Shown here: one piece after another, positions 1 to 6,217 of the stretch | How the letters are laid out: every line of letters begins with the position of its first letter | Numbering within the stretch: the stretch's first letter is position 1 | Made by a program: the position numbers and the translations under genes | Source: Armatimonadota bacterium | GTDB lineage: Bacteria; Armatimonadota; Armatimonadia; Armatimonadales; Armatimonadaceae | DNA: 9,274 bases | Assembly (NCBI GenBank): GCA_014380985.1 | Contig: JACMIU010000187.1 | Span: forward strand, 1 to 9,274 | Reading direction: 5' to 3' | Notes under the pieces: generated by a model | Database searches by the model: none | The model's input: the letters and a program-made list of their open reading frames with translations, nothing else | Told to the model about the DNA's origin: nothing

Positions 1-149
1 CGAAACTGCTCCGTCTTTTGCAGGAGTGCGAAACGAAAATCGAAGCGGGTGCGAAAAAACTGCCGGAAAGCGAACTGCTAACGCTCGCCCGGTCTATCGA
101 GGATATGCGAAAGGAATTGCAACTTGGACGCGACGAGCGAAAAGACTGA
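1..149 (+). CDS. C-terminal end of an unrecognised helical protein (partial)
   Basis: The open frame using codons from base 3 runs to a TGA at 147-149 and gives 48 residues before the stop. The peptide (KLLRLLQECETKIEAG and onward, ending LGRDERKD) is rich in Leu, Glu, Lys and Arg with no Gly/Pro breaks, so it is probably amphipathic helix or coiled coil. It lies in the same direction as the MoxR gene; its stop is 4 nt before the preferred MoxR ATG, which suggests a shared transcript and translational coupling. MoxR genes are often preceded by membrane or DUF58/transglutaminase-type partners, but nothing in this short tail identifies such a protein. I do not recognise the family. It was kept because the frame is continuous to the window edge and fits the spacing of the next gene. 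Confidence 0.6.
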   Translation, partial: KLLRLLQECETKIEAGAKKLPESELLTLARSIEDMRKELQLGRDERKD

Positions 150-153
150 CGAT

Positions 154-1263
154 ATGGTGGGAACCGGCACGAGCGTGATGGAACCCCCGGTGCTGATGGA
201 AACGGGTTCGGCGAACGGGTTTGTGCCGCCGCCCGTGGTGGCACCGACCCCGGTTGTGCCGGTTTTTGTGGCGTCGCCCGTAAGCGACAGCACCGGCGGT
301 ATCCCCGATCCGGCGACGTTCGTGTCGAATCTGGCGAACCGTTTGACCGCCGAGATTCATAAAGCAGTGCAAGGGCAGGATGAAGTTATCAGTGCCGCGC
401 TCGTTTGCTTGCTGACCGGGGGGCATGGCTTGTTCGAGGGCGTTCCCGGCACGGCGAAAACCCTGCTCATGCGCTCGATTGCCGCCGCGTGTTCGGCGGA
501 GTTCAAGCGCATTCAGTTCACGCCTGACCTGATGCCGAGCGACATCGTGGGAACCAACGTTTTTGACATGACCACGGGGGGCTTTAACTTAAAGCGCGGA
601 CCCGTGTTCGCTGAAATCGTGCTTGCCGACGAAATCAACCGCACCCCGCCGAAAACGCAAGCCGCATTGCTCGAAGCGATGGAAGAACGGCGCGTTTCGG
701 TGGACGGTATCAGCAACCATTTGCCGCCGATTTTCACCGTGTTCGCCACCCAAAACCCGGTCGAGTACGAAGGCACGTACCCGCTCCCCGAAGCGCAACT
801 TGACCGCTTTCTGCTGAAAATGATCGTGCCGTACCCGTCGGAGGAAGCCGAAAACGCGCTTCTTGCGGCGTGGGATCGAGGCTTCAAAGCGTCCGACCTG
901 CAAACGGCGGGTATCGTTCCCGTGGCGTCGGTCGCCGATATTTTAGCCGCCCGTGCGTGCCTCGTGCGCGTGACGATGGAATCGAAAATCATCACCTATA
1001 TTCTGCAAATCGTTCGTGCTACGCGGTCGCACCGGCAACTGACGCTCGGCGCGTCGCCTCGCGCCGCCGTCGCGCTTTTGCAAGCGTCGAAAACGCTCGC
1101 ACTCATGCGCGGTCGTGTGTTCGTCAACCCCGACGACGTGAAGCAGATGGCACTGCCCGTGCTTCGTCACCGCGTTCTTTTGAAGCCGGAAGCCGAAATC
1201 GAGGGCGTTGGCGCGGATCGGGTGATAACGAGTTTGTTGGAAACCGTGGAGGTTCCGCGCTAA
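154..1263 (+). CDS. MoxR-family AAA+ ATPase
   Basis: MoxR AAA+ ATPases are chaperone-like ATPases that help assemble or activate partner proteins, often with VWA or DUF58 proteins. From ATG 154 the protein is 369 residues. Visible motifs are Walker A GVPGTAKT (about 96-103), Walker B VLADEINR (about 156-163), a sensor-1 region ATQNPVEYEGTYPLPEAQLD (about 198-217) typical of MoxR, and a sensor-2-like GASPRA in the C-terminal lid. The family is usually near 320 residues; here the first 50 or so are a Pro/Val/Thr/Gly-rich low-complexity extension before the helical start of the AAA+ core. An in-frame TTG at 124 would add ten residues but overlap the upstream gene by 26 bp, so ATG 154 is preferred; no strong Shine-Dalgarno is seen, and ATG 178 or 196 are possible. 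No DUF58 or VWA gene follows: the next gene is convergent. The family call is firm; the cellular partner is unknown. Confidence 0.93.
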   Translation: MVGTGTSVMEPPVLMETGSANGFVPPPVVAPTPVVPVFVASPVSDSTGGIPDPATFVSNLANRLTAEIHKAVQGQDEVISAALVCLLTGGHGLFEGVPGTAKTLLMRSIAAACSAEFKRIQFTPDLMPSDIVGTNVFDMTTGGFNLKRGPVFAEIVLADEINRTPPKTQAALLEAMEERRVSVDGISNHLPPIFTVFATQNPVEYEGTYPLPEAQLDRFLLKMIVPYPSEEAENALLAAWDRGFKASDLQTAGIVPVASVADILAARACLVRVTMESKIITYILQIVRATRSHRQLTLGASPRAAVALLQASKTLALMRGRVFVNPDDVKQMALPVLRHRVLLKPEAEIEGVGADRVITSLLETVEVPR

Positions 1264-1269
1264 ACGCGC

Positions 1270-2322
1270 CTACCGCCAAGCGTCTTTCGCCGCCGCGATA
1301 GCCGCGTCCACATCCGCCGCCGACACATCCAAATGTGTCACGAAGCGCAAGCGTTCGCCGCCGCCCGAACAGCGAATCCCGCGCTCCAGAAGGCGGGCTT
1401 GCGCTTCGTCGCCGCTCAAACCGGTTCCGGCGATATTGACGAAAAGCAGGTTCGTTTCGGGCGCGGGGTCAAGCCGGACGCCGGGGATTTGCGCCAAACC
1501 GTGCGCCAATTTTTGGGCGTTCGAGTTATCCTCGGCTAAGCGTTCGATGTTGTGACGGAGGGCGAACAATCCGCCCGCCGCGATAATCCCGGCTTGCCGC
1601 ATTGCGCCGCCGAAAACGTGTTTCCAGTGTCGCGCCTCGGTGATAAACGCCTCCTCCCCGGCGAGAATCGCGCCGACCGGTGCGCCCAACCCCTTCGACA
1701 AACACAGCGTCACTGACTCGAACGGCGCGGCGAGGACGGACGCGAAAACGCCGGAAGCGACCGCCGCGTTCAACAGGCGCGAACCGTCCAAGTGGCAGGT
1801 TAGCCCCAAGTCCCGCGCCGCATCCGTGACCTTGCTGGTGGCTTCGTGACTTAGCACCGTGCCGCCCATGTGGTTGTTCGTGTTTTCGAGGCACAGCAAA
1901 CGCGGGCGGGCGTAATGCGGGTCATACGGGCGCACCGTGCCGCGCAAGGCATCCGGCGCGATATTACCGCTATTTCCCGGCAGGGGACACAGTTGCACCC
2001 CCGACAGAAGCGCGGGTCCGCCGCCTTCATACAACCGAATGTGCGCGAACTCATGGCAGTACACTTCGTCGCCGGGGCGCGTTTGAGCGCGAATCGCAAT
2101 CTGGTTCGCCATCGTGGACGACGGCAGAAACAACGCGGCGGGTTTGCCGAGCAAGGTAGCGGCGGTCTCCTGCAGTTCGTTGACCGTGGGGTCTTCGCCG
2201 CGCTGGTCGTCGCCGACCGGCGCGAATGCCATGAATTGCCGCATCGGGTCGGTGGGGCGCGTCGCGGTGTCGGACGAAAAATCGAGAAACGAACGGTTTG
2301 TGGTAGCGGATGACGTGTACAT
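1270..2322 (-). CDS. ltaE: Low-specificity L-threonine aldolase (PLP-dependent)
   Basis: This fold-type I PLP enzyme cleaves L-threonine or L-allo-threonine to glycine and acetaldehyde in the cytoplasm. The protein is 350 residues, usual for the family. It opens with the typical FSSDTATRPTDPM segment. H94 in CHEFAH matches the family's ring-stacking histidine, LENTNNHMGG (145-154) is the conserved loop, HLDGSR (177-182) carries the Asp that contacts the pyridine nitrogen, and CLSKGLGAPVG (207-217) holds the Schiff-base lysine K210. The open frame extends upstream to 2496, but that part overlaps the CGNR gene and lacks family similarity. The ATG at 2322 starts just before the conserved N-terminus and is preceded by GGAAA and, 9 nt away, TATAAT. 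The 3' end faces MoxR with a 6-nt gap. Enzymes of this family may also act on phenylserine-type or other beta-hydroxy amino acids, so exact substrate preference is not known. Confidence 0.93.
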   Translation of the reverse strand: MYTSSATTNRSFLDFSSDTATRPTDPMRQFMAFAPVGDDQRGEDPTVNELQETAATLLGKPAALFLPSSTMANQIAIRAQTRPGDEVYCHEFAHIRLYEGGGPALLSGVQLCPLPGNSGNIAPDALRGTVRPYDPHYARPRLLCLENTNNHMGGTVLSHEATSKVTDAARDLGLTCHLDGSRLLNAAVASGVFASVLAAPFESVTLCLSKGLGAPVGAILAGEEAFITEARHWKHVFGGAMRQAGIIAAGGLFALRHNIERLAEDNSNAQKLAHGLAQIPGVRLDPAPETNLLFVNIAGTGLSGDEAQARLLERGIRCSGGGERLRFVTHLDVSAADVDAAIAAAKDAWR

Positions 2323-2337
2323 ATCGTTTCCATTATA
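2323..2337 (-). promoter_or_regulatory. Candidate -10 box directly upstream of threonine aldolase
   Basis: On the minus strand a perfect TATAAT (2337 to 2332) is followed by 9 nt, including GGAAA, and then the ATG. No convincing -35 was found at 16-19 nt spacing. A start point about 7 nt after the box would leave a leader of only 2-3 nt, so the mRNA could be nearly leaderless, although GGAAA could also serve as a weak ribosome binding site if transcripts come from the CGNR gene upstream. Confidence 0.45.
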
Positions 2338-2345
2338 CGCCGTTT

Positions 2346-2951
2346 TTATTCGGCATCGCCCTTTGCCAACTCCTTGACGCGCTTGTAATGCGTTGCCGCT
2401 TTTTCGCGGTTGCCACACGCTTCCATCGCGCACCAACGCCGCCGCTTGTTTTTCGTGGTGTCTAAAAACCACAGGACGCAACCGGTTCCCCCGCACTGGC
2501 GCACCAGCGTTTTGTCATGGCGCGTCAGCAAATCCAGTGCCGATAGGGCGATGGGCAACAAGGGATGGGGGGCGTCTCCGATCGCCTCCGCCTGTCGCGC
2601 AAAACCCATCGTTAATTGGGGACGTGCCGCACCGGTGGCAAGCACTGCGTTAAGCGCGGCAAGCGGTTGGGCGGGCGCGTCGCTCCCGTTTGTCCAAGCA
2701 ACTACCAAATCGTGAACTGCGTCCCTCAAGGCGAGGGCGTCGGCGAGCGTTTGGGCGGTTGTGGCTACGTCATCAAAGCCAACCACTGCAAACCATGTTG
2801 CGACATCGCTTGGCTTGTTGAGCGTTTCGATCCTTGCGCCTGTCCCATTTGCCATTTCGGTATTCAGAAAGTCCAGTGTGGGGTGGTTGGCTACAAACAA
2901 AAATCGGCTGTTCACAAGATATATACGTACAACCGGCAAAAATAATTTCAT
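2346..2951 (-). CDS. CGNR zinc-finger transcription regulator (ABATE domain)
   Basis: The N-terminal segment FLFVANHPTLDFLNTE matches the opening of the ABATE domain (putative stress-induced regulators), followed by a helical middle region. The C-terminal CGNR zinc finger is clear: C153-x4-C158, then RRRWCAMEACGNR with C174 and C179 as the other ligands and the name motif at 179-182, ending in a basic helix. Such proteins are thought to bind DNA; most have no known ligand. The ATG at 2951 gives 201 residues. A GTG at 2915 would give 189 residues starting VNSRFLFVANHP, closer to the usual family start, and has TATATA just upstream, so the true start is uncertain. The gene is divergent from the VOC operon across an 88-bp AT-rich gap with a perfect inverted repeat, which suggests it controls that operon and perhaps itself. 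Its stop lies 23 bp before the aldolase start. Confidence 0.88.
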   Translation of the reverse strand: MKLFLPVVRIYLVNSRFLFVANHPTLDFLNTEMANGTGARIETLNKPSDVATWFAVVGFDDVATTAQTLADALALRDAVHDLVVAWTNGSDAPAQPLAALNAVLATGAARPQLTMGFARQAEAIGDAPHPLLPIALSALDLLTRHDKTLVRQCGGTGCVLWFLDTTKNKRRRWCAMEACGNREKAATHYKRVKELAKGDAE

Positions 2952-2996
2952 CGGTTAGGAACTATCCTCTCGTGCCAATTGTAAACAAGGTGAAGG

Positions 2997-3030
2997 TTAT
3001 AACTGTTAAAAATAATATAAACAGTTATAA
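2997..3030. repeat. Perfect 11-bp inverted repeat, likely operator
   Basis: Left arm TTATAACTGTT (2997-3007) and right arm AACAGTTATAA (3020-3030) are exact reverse complements separated by 12 nt. Each arm also contains a smaller dyad of the form TAAC-N-GTT(A), centred near 3004 and 3023, about 19 bp or roughly two helical turns apart. The repeat overlaps the presumed -35 to -10 region of the VOC gene and lies 46 bp upstream of the CGNR ATG. It could therefore bind a repressor, most simply the divergent CGNR protein, as two dimers or one larger assembly. It could form a hairpin in RNA, but it probably lies mostly upstream of the transcript. Confidence 0.65.
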
Positions 3031-3031
3031 A
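3003..3031 (+). promoter_or_regulatory. Candidate promoter of the VOC-DUF1348-flavoprotein operon
   Basis: TATAAA at 3026-3031 is a good -10 box and lies 8 nt before the ATG at 3040. CTGTTA at 3003-3008 is a weak -35 at 17-nt spacing. No clear Shine-Dalgarno is present (only AAGAAT), so a nearly leaderless transcript is possible. Both boxes fall inside the inverted repeat, so a bound protein would block RNA polymerase. Confidence 0.45.
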
Positions 3032-3039
3032 AAGAATCC

Positions 3040-3516
3040 ATGCAAAATACCATACGGCAATCGCCCCTCACGAACGAAGGGCTGAAGACCGGACACGTCG
3101 GTATCAATGTTACTGATTTAGCGCGGGCGAAATCGTTCTACAGAAACGTTTTCGGCTTCGAGGTCGCGGGGGAAGGTGCAGAACCGGAACGCCGGTTCGC
3201 GTTTCTCAGCGACAACGCCCGCCTTGTTCTGACGCTTTGGGAGCAGAGCGCGGGGCGTTTCGACAAGACGCTACCGGGACTGCACCATCTGTCGTTTCAG
3301 GTGGAGACGATTGAACAAGTCAAGGAAGCCGAACGCCGGGTTCGCGCCGAGGGCGTCCCGCTGTACCACGACGGCATTGTGCCGCATAGCGAGGGCGCGA
3401 CTTCCGGGGGTATCTTCTTTGAAGACCCGGACGGCACACGTCTTGAAATCTACGCGCCCGCCGACGTAACGGGAACCGCGCCGAGCGGAGCCGCCCCGAC
3501 CTGTGGATTCTTCTGA
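3040..3516 (+). CDS. VOC-superfamily (glyoxalase/bleomycin resistance/dioxygenase fold) protein
   Basis: This 158-residue protein has the two beta-alpha-beta-beta-beta modules of the vicinal oxygen chelate fold. The first starts GHVGINVTDLARAKSFYRNV (18-37); the second starts LHHLSFQV (81-88) and ends in FFEDPDGTRLEIYAP (126-140). Likely metal ligands are H19, H83 and E136, with E68 (TLWEQ) as a candidate fourth. The C-terminal tail APTCGFF is a feature I recall from a set of small stand-alone VOC proteins. The family includes lyases, dioxygenases, isomerases and antibiotic-binding proteins, so the substrate cannot be stated. It is the first gene of a three-gene run and sits directly downstream of the operator-like repeat, opposite the CGNR regulator, which suggests an inducible detoxification or stress role. 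Confidence 0.9.
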   Translation: MQNTIRQSPLTNEGLKTGHVGINVTDLARAKSFYRNVFGFEVAGEGAEPERRFAFLSDNARLVLTLWEQSAGRFDKTLPGLHHLSFQVETIEQVKEAERRVRAEGVPLYHDGIVPHSEGATSGGIFFEDPDGTRLEIYAPADVTGTAPSGAAPTCGFF

Positions 3517-3525
3517 CACGAACTC

Positions 3526-3553
3526 GCGGGGCGGGAGAAGGCTCTCGCCCCGC
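3526..3553 (+). terminator. Strong intercistronic hairpin without U-tract
   Basis: The arms GCGGGGCGGGAG (3526-3537) and CTCTCGCCCCGC (3542-3553) form a 12-bp stem with one G-U pair and a 4-nt loop AAGG. It begins 10 nt after the VOC stop and ends 19 nt before the next ATG. The bases after it (AAAGCAATC) are not T-rich, so it is not a standard intrinsic terminator. It more likely stabilises the 3' end of the VOC message or reduces read-through into the two downstream genes. It leaves the next Shine-Dalgarno free. Confidence 0.6.
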
Positions 3554-3562
3554 AAAGCAATC

Positions 3563-3566
3563 GGAG
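3563..3566 (+). promoter_or_regulatory. Shine-Dalgarno for the DUF1348 gene
   Basis: GGAG lies 6 nt before the ATG at 3573. It supports that start and contrasts with the lack of such a site before the first gene of this operon. Confidence 0.6.
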
Positions 3567-3572
3567 TAAAAT

Positions 3573-3995
3573 ATGGAAATCAGACCACCTGTACCACCGT
3601 TTAACCGCGAAACGGCACTCGCCAAAGTGCAAGCCGCCGAAGACGCTTGGAACTCCCGCGACCCCGACCGTGTTTCTCTTGCCTACACCACCGATTCACA
3701 GTGGCGCAACCGCCATGAGTTTTTCACCGGACATGATGCCATACGTGCCTTTTTGACGCGCAAATGGGCAAAGGAGAACGGCTACCGTCTCCGAAAACAG
3801 TTGTGGAGTTTCACCGATAACCGTATCTCCGTGACATTCTTCTACGAATGGTACGACGAAACGGGGCAATGGTTCCGTTCCTACGGCAATGAGCAGTGGG
3901 AGTTCGCCTCGAACGGCTTGATGGCGCGGCGCGAAGCGAGCATCAACGATACGGCGATAAGTGAAGCCGACAGGCTTTTGCACGATGGGGAATAA
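3573..3995 (+). CDS. DUF1348 / NTF2-like family protein
   Basis: The 140-residue protein matches the DUF1348 family within the NTF2-like (SnoaL-type) cone-shaped fold. It opens RPPVPPFNRETALAKVQAAE, continues with the motif DAWNSRDPDRVSLAYTTDSQ, then WRNRHEFFTG, a region around AFLTRKWAKE, and FYEWYDETGQWFRSYGNEQW before REASIND near the end. These highly conserved segments are characteristic, but the family has no established reaction; related folds act as isomerases, hydrolases or ligand-binding proteins. From memory of the family, members usually run about 15 residues further with a Trp/Pro-rich tail; here the protein stops shortly after SEADRLL, so the tail seems missing or replaced. It lies 56 nt after the VOC gene, beyond the hairpin, and ends one base before the next start, so it is probably co-transcribed with both. 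Confidence 0.87.
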   Translation: MEIRPPVPPFNRETALAKVQAAEDAWNSRDPDRVSLAYTTDSQWRNRHEFFTGHDAIRAFLTRKWAKENGYRLRKQLWSFTDNRISVTFFYEWYDETGQWFRSYGNEQWEFASNGLMARREASINDTAISEADRLLHDGE

Positions 3996-3996
3996 A

Positions 3997-4833
3997 ATGG
4001 AAAAATATCACGCGGGCGAAATCGCGGTGCAGGAACGCGCACAGGTGCGCGAAATGTCGGGGCGTGTTGCGAACGGCATCCGCGATTTTGTCGTGCCTGC
4101 CGCCGCCGATTTTTTGCAAACGCAAGCCTTTGTTGTCGCCAGCATTGCCGATGAAGGTGGGAACATTTGGGCGGTTCCCGTGCGCGGCCCGCTCGATATG
4201 GGAACCGACAATCGGCACGTACGCATTGCCACGAATCTTTCCGGCGCGGTCGGCTTCGCGATCATGGATTTCGCACACCGTAAACGAATGCGCGTCAACG
4301 GTGTCGCGGAAGCGGGAATCCTCGCGGTCGGCGAATGCTACGCGAACTGTCCGCAATACTTACAAAAGCGGTCGGGAAACGAAAACGCGGATGGCGTTTT
4401 CGCGCCGGTTCCGGTTCCGGTGTCGCAGGACGAGACCTTGACGGACGCACAAACCGCCATGATTCGCGCCGCCGATACGTTCTTTATCGCCACGCGAAAC
4501 GGCGAAATTAGCGCGGATGCGTCGCACCGGGGCGGCAACCCCGGCTTCGTGCAGGTCGCGGATCATCGTACCGTGACTTGGCGCGATTATTCCGGTAACA
4601 CGATGTTCAACACGCTCGGCAACCTGCAAGCCGATTCCCGCGCCGCCTTGTTCTTCCCCGACTTTGCGACCGGCGATGCGCTTCTTTTGTCCGGCACGGC
4701 GCGGGTGCAATGGGAATCGCCGGATGACCGCACCGTAGTGTTCGCCGTGGAGCGCGTCGCCGTGTTGCTCGCCGCGTTCGATCCGCTCGATGCCGCACCG
4801 GTGGAATACTCGCCGTTTAATCCGCCGCCATAG
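3997..4833 (+). CDS. Pyridoxamine 5'-phosphate oxidase-like flavin-binding protein (COG3576 type)
   Basis: The protein has 278 residues from ATG 3997, with GGGGAA at 3987-3992 as ribosome binding site and one base between the preceding stop and this start. An in-frame GTG at 3961 would add 12 residues but overlaps the DUF1348 gene, so the ATG is preferred. The sequence has two split-barrel halves. The first carries the FVVPAAADFL to FVVASI region and RMRVNGVAE, then the cluster ANCPQYLQKR (116-125). The second carries TFFIATRNGE, DASHRGGNPGFVQV (174-187) and NTMFNTLGNL (201-210). It ends with VEYSPFNPP, as is common in this group. These proteins are predicted to bind FMN or a related flavin and are often annotated as flavin-nucleotide-binding or oxidoreductase; the substrate is unknown. 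In this operon an oxidoreductive detoxification role is an inference. The 3' end overlaps the convergent esterase gene by 17 bp. Confidence 0.88.
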   Translation: MEKYHAGEIAVQERAQVREMSGRVANGIRDFVVPAAADFLQTQAFVVASIADEGGNIWAVPVRGPLDMGTDNRHVRIATNLSGAVGFAIMDFAHRKRMRVNGVAEAGILAVGECYANCPQYLQKRSGNENADGVFAPVPVPVSQDETLTDAQTAMIRAADTFFIATRNGEISADASHRGGNPGFVQVADHRTVTWRDYSGNTMFNTLGNLQADSRAALFFPDFATGDALLLSGTARVQWESPDDRTVVFAVERVAVLLAAFDPLDAAPVEYSPFNPPP

Positions 4834-5566
4834 CCGCCATCACGAACGTGATCGCTTGACTGATATGCGTATCCCAGTACGCCCAGTCGTGTTCGCCGGG
4901 AAACTCCTCGTACTCATGCGGGACGTTTTTCTCCGAAAGATGTGCGTGAAAAGCACCGTTCGCTTCGATAAGAAAATCGTCCACCCCGCAATCAAGATGG
5001 AGCGCGGGGAGCGTATCGTCGGGACACGCGGTTGACAGATGCCATAAGTCGCTATCCGTTCCCGTCGGATTCGCGCCGTGGATTCGTGTCCATTCCGCCC
5101 CTTGACGCGGGTTCAGGTCGGCGCGGGGCGATGACCCCCAAGCAACCGCGCCGGACAAACTCGCCGCCGCGCAAAACCGGTCGGGGTGCGTGAGGGCAAG
5201 CCGAAGTGCGCCGTATCCGCCCATCGAAAGCCCAGCGATTGCCCGCCCCGTGCGCTCGCGTTTCGCGGGGAATGTGCGCTCGATGCGGTCGGGCAGTTCG
5301 GTTCCGATGGCCGTGCCGTAGGCGAAGCCCTCTTTGGCGTCCACGTAAAACCCGCGTCCGCCGTCCGGCATGACGACGATCAGGGGCAAATCTTCCACAT
5401 ACCGTTCTATGCTCGTGTTTCGCGCCCATGCCGTATGGTCGTCGGAAAGCCCATGGAGCAGGTACAACACCGGGTAGGGCGGTTCGCCGACCTCCGGCAA
5501 GATCACGTTCGCCGACGTATGCTTTCGCAGGGCGTCGCTGAAATAGCGCAGTTCTAAAAATGCCAT
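4817..5566 (-). CDS. EstA-like serine esterase (esterase D / Ag85 superfamily)
   Basis: This 249-residue alpha/beta hydrolase resembles the small tributyrin/acyl esterases. It opens FLELRYFSDALRKHTSANVI, then has LYLLHGLSDDHTAWARNTSI (35-53) contributing the oxyanion region. The nucleophile elbow is AGLSMGGYGAL (111-121) with S114, the acid is probably D196 or D197 in CGVDDFLIEAN, and the base is H226 in PGEHDWAYW. It probably cleaves short-chain acyl or acetyl esters in the cytoplasm; no signal peptide is present. The open frame extends to 5602, but ATG 5566 matches the family N-terminus and has a promoter-like -10 box 6 nt upstream. It lies 45 nt downstream of the Uma2 gene on the same strand. 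S-formylglutathione hydrolase is a related alternative, but the N-terminus fits the EstA-like group better. Confidence 0.9.
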   Translation of the reverse strand: MAFLELRYFSDALRKHTSANVILPEVGEPPYPVLYLLHGLSDDHTAWARNTSIERYVEDLPLIVVMPDGGRGFYVDAKEGFAYGTAIGTELPDRIERTFPAKRERTGRAIAGLSMGGYGALRLALTHPDRFCAAASLSGAVAWGSSPRADLNPRQGAEWTRIHGANPTGTDSDLWHLSTACPDDTLPALHLDCGVDDFLIEANGAFHAHLSEKNVPHEYEEFPGEHDWAYWDTHISQAITFVMAAMAAD

Positions 5567-5572
5567 GCGCCT

Positions 5573-5602
5573 ATTGTGCGCGATGCGGGTGCGGTTGGTC
5601 AA
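5573..5602 (-). promoter_or_regulatory. Candidate leaderless promoter of the esterase gene
   Basis: On the minus strand TTGACC (5602 to 5597) is followed by 18 nt and then CACAAT (5578 to 5573), which ends 6 nt before the ATG at 5566. TTGACC matches the sigma-70 -35 consensus at 5 of 6 and CACAAT matches the -10 at 4 of 6. Transcription would start at or next to the start codon. The same -35 word and spacing occur before the lipid kinase gene. Confidence 0.45.
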
Positions 5603-5611
5603 GCCCGGCGT

Positions 5612-6217
5612 TTAACCGGCGGGCGGAAGCAAATCGGCGACCGGAAGCGGTACGGCGTTCGCGGGCGCGTTTAGCGGCAAGAGCGTATCCGGTTCGCGCC
5701 GTTCGATGCGCGTGTATCCGCCGTCCGGCGTGGGGTTCGTGTGAACATAAACGATGCGTTTGTCCAAATGCGCCACCCAATATTCGGGAATCCCGGCGCG
5801 TGCATACAACCGTGCCTTGGTTCCCAAATCGTAGTCGGGCGTGGTGCTGGCTATCTCAATCAGGAGGCGCACATCTTCCGGTCGCGGCTGGCTTGTCGGC
5901 ACATCTGTATCAGGCTTGTTGAGCAAAATAATGTCCGGCTCCGGCGCGTTGTACGTATCGTCGTCGCGGCGCGTATGAATCGTCGCTTGATCAAGAACGT
6001 ACTCCTCGTTGAACGTGCCGCAAAGCCAGAGAATGGCTTTGCGGACAAGGCGGGCGTGTGGAATGTATACCGGCATTTTTCGTAAGATTACCCCATCAAT
6101 CAGTTCGTAGCGGTAGGTGAGCACCCCGGCGCGTTCAAACGCTATGCAGTCGTCGCGTGTCCAGCGCACCCGCATCGCGTCGTAGTCCGTCGCAGGAGCA
6201 AAAAGCGTGGTAGTCAT
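5612..6217 (-). CDS. Uma2-family PD-(D/E)XK nuclease-like protein
   Basis: Uma2 (DUF820) proteins have a restriction-endonuclease-like core; their function is not established, and they are often present in many copies in Cyanobacteria, Chloroflexota, Planctomycetota, Armatimonadota and Deinococcota. The 201-residue protein shows YELIDGVI (37-44, E38), EPDIILL (93-99, D95), LLIEIASTT (118-126, E121) and KARLYARAGIPEYWVAHLDK (134-153, K134). This is the conserved order of the family, with the catalytic lysine migrated to the helix after the ExA strand, so the active site looks intact. The ATG at 6217 is preceded by TATAAT with 6 nt between, without a Shine-Dalgarno. The gene lies between the lipid operon and the esterase and shows no obvious functional link to either. 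No partner gene is visible. Confidence 0.9.
   Translation of the reverse strand: MTTTLFAPATDYDAMRVRWTRDDCIAFERAGVLTYRYELIDGVILRKMPVYIPHARLVRKAILWLCGTFNEEYVLDQATIHTRRDDDTYNAPEPDIILLNKPDTDVPTSQPRPEDVRLLIEIASTTPDYDLGTKARLYARAGIPEYWVAHLDKRIVYVHTNPTPDGGYTRIERREPDTLLPLNAPANAVPLPVADLLPPAG

Noticed and set aside
870..1301. Long open frames overlapping MoxR, the nucleotidyltransferase and other genes in other frames
   Set aside because: They are Arg-rich, low-complexity translations typical of GC-rich shadow frames and show no recognisable motif.
2323..2496. Upstream extension of the threonine aldolase reading frame
   Set aside because: It overlaps the CGNR C-terminus in another frame, has no family similarity and the conserved aldolase N-terminus begins right after ATG 2322.
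4401..4421. Short GGTTCC tandem repeat
   Set aside because: Only a few units, inside the flavoprotein gene, encoding a Pro-Val linker between the two barrel halves.
4839..4852. Inverted repeat ATCACG-AA-CGTGAT near the flavoprotein/esterase junction, as a terminator
   Set aside because: The loop is only 2 nt, the stem is 6 bp, no T-tract follows, and the bases are esterase coding sequence, so it is probably chance.
5612..6217. Uma2 gene as part of a defence or transposon cluster
   Set aside because: No transposase, methyltransferase, terminal repeats or other defence gene is nearby; Uma2 genes commonly occur singly in many copies.
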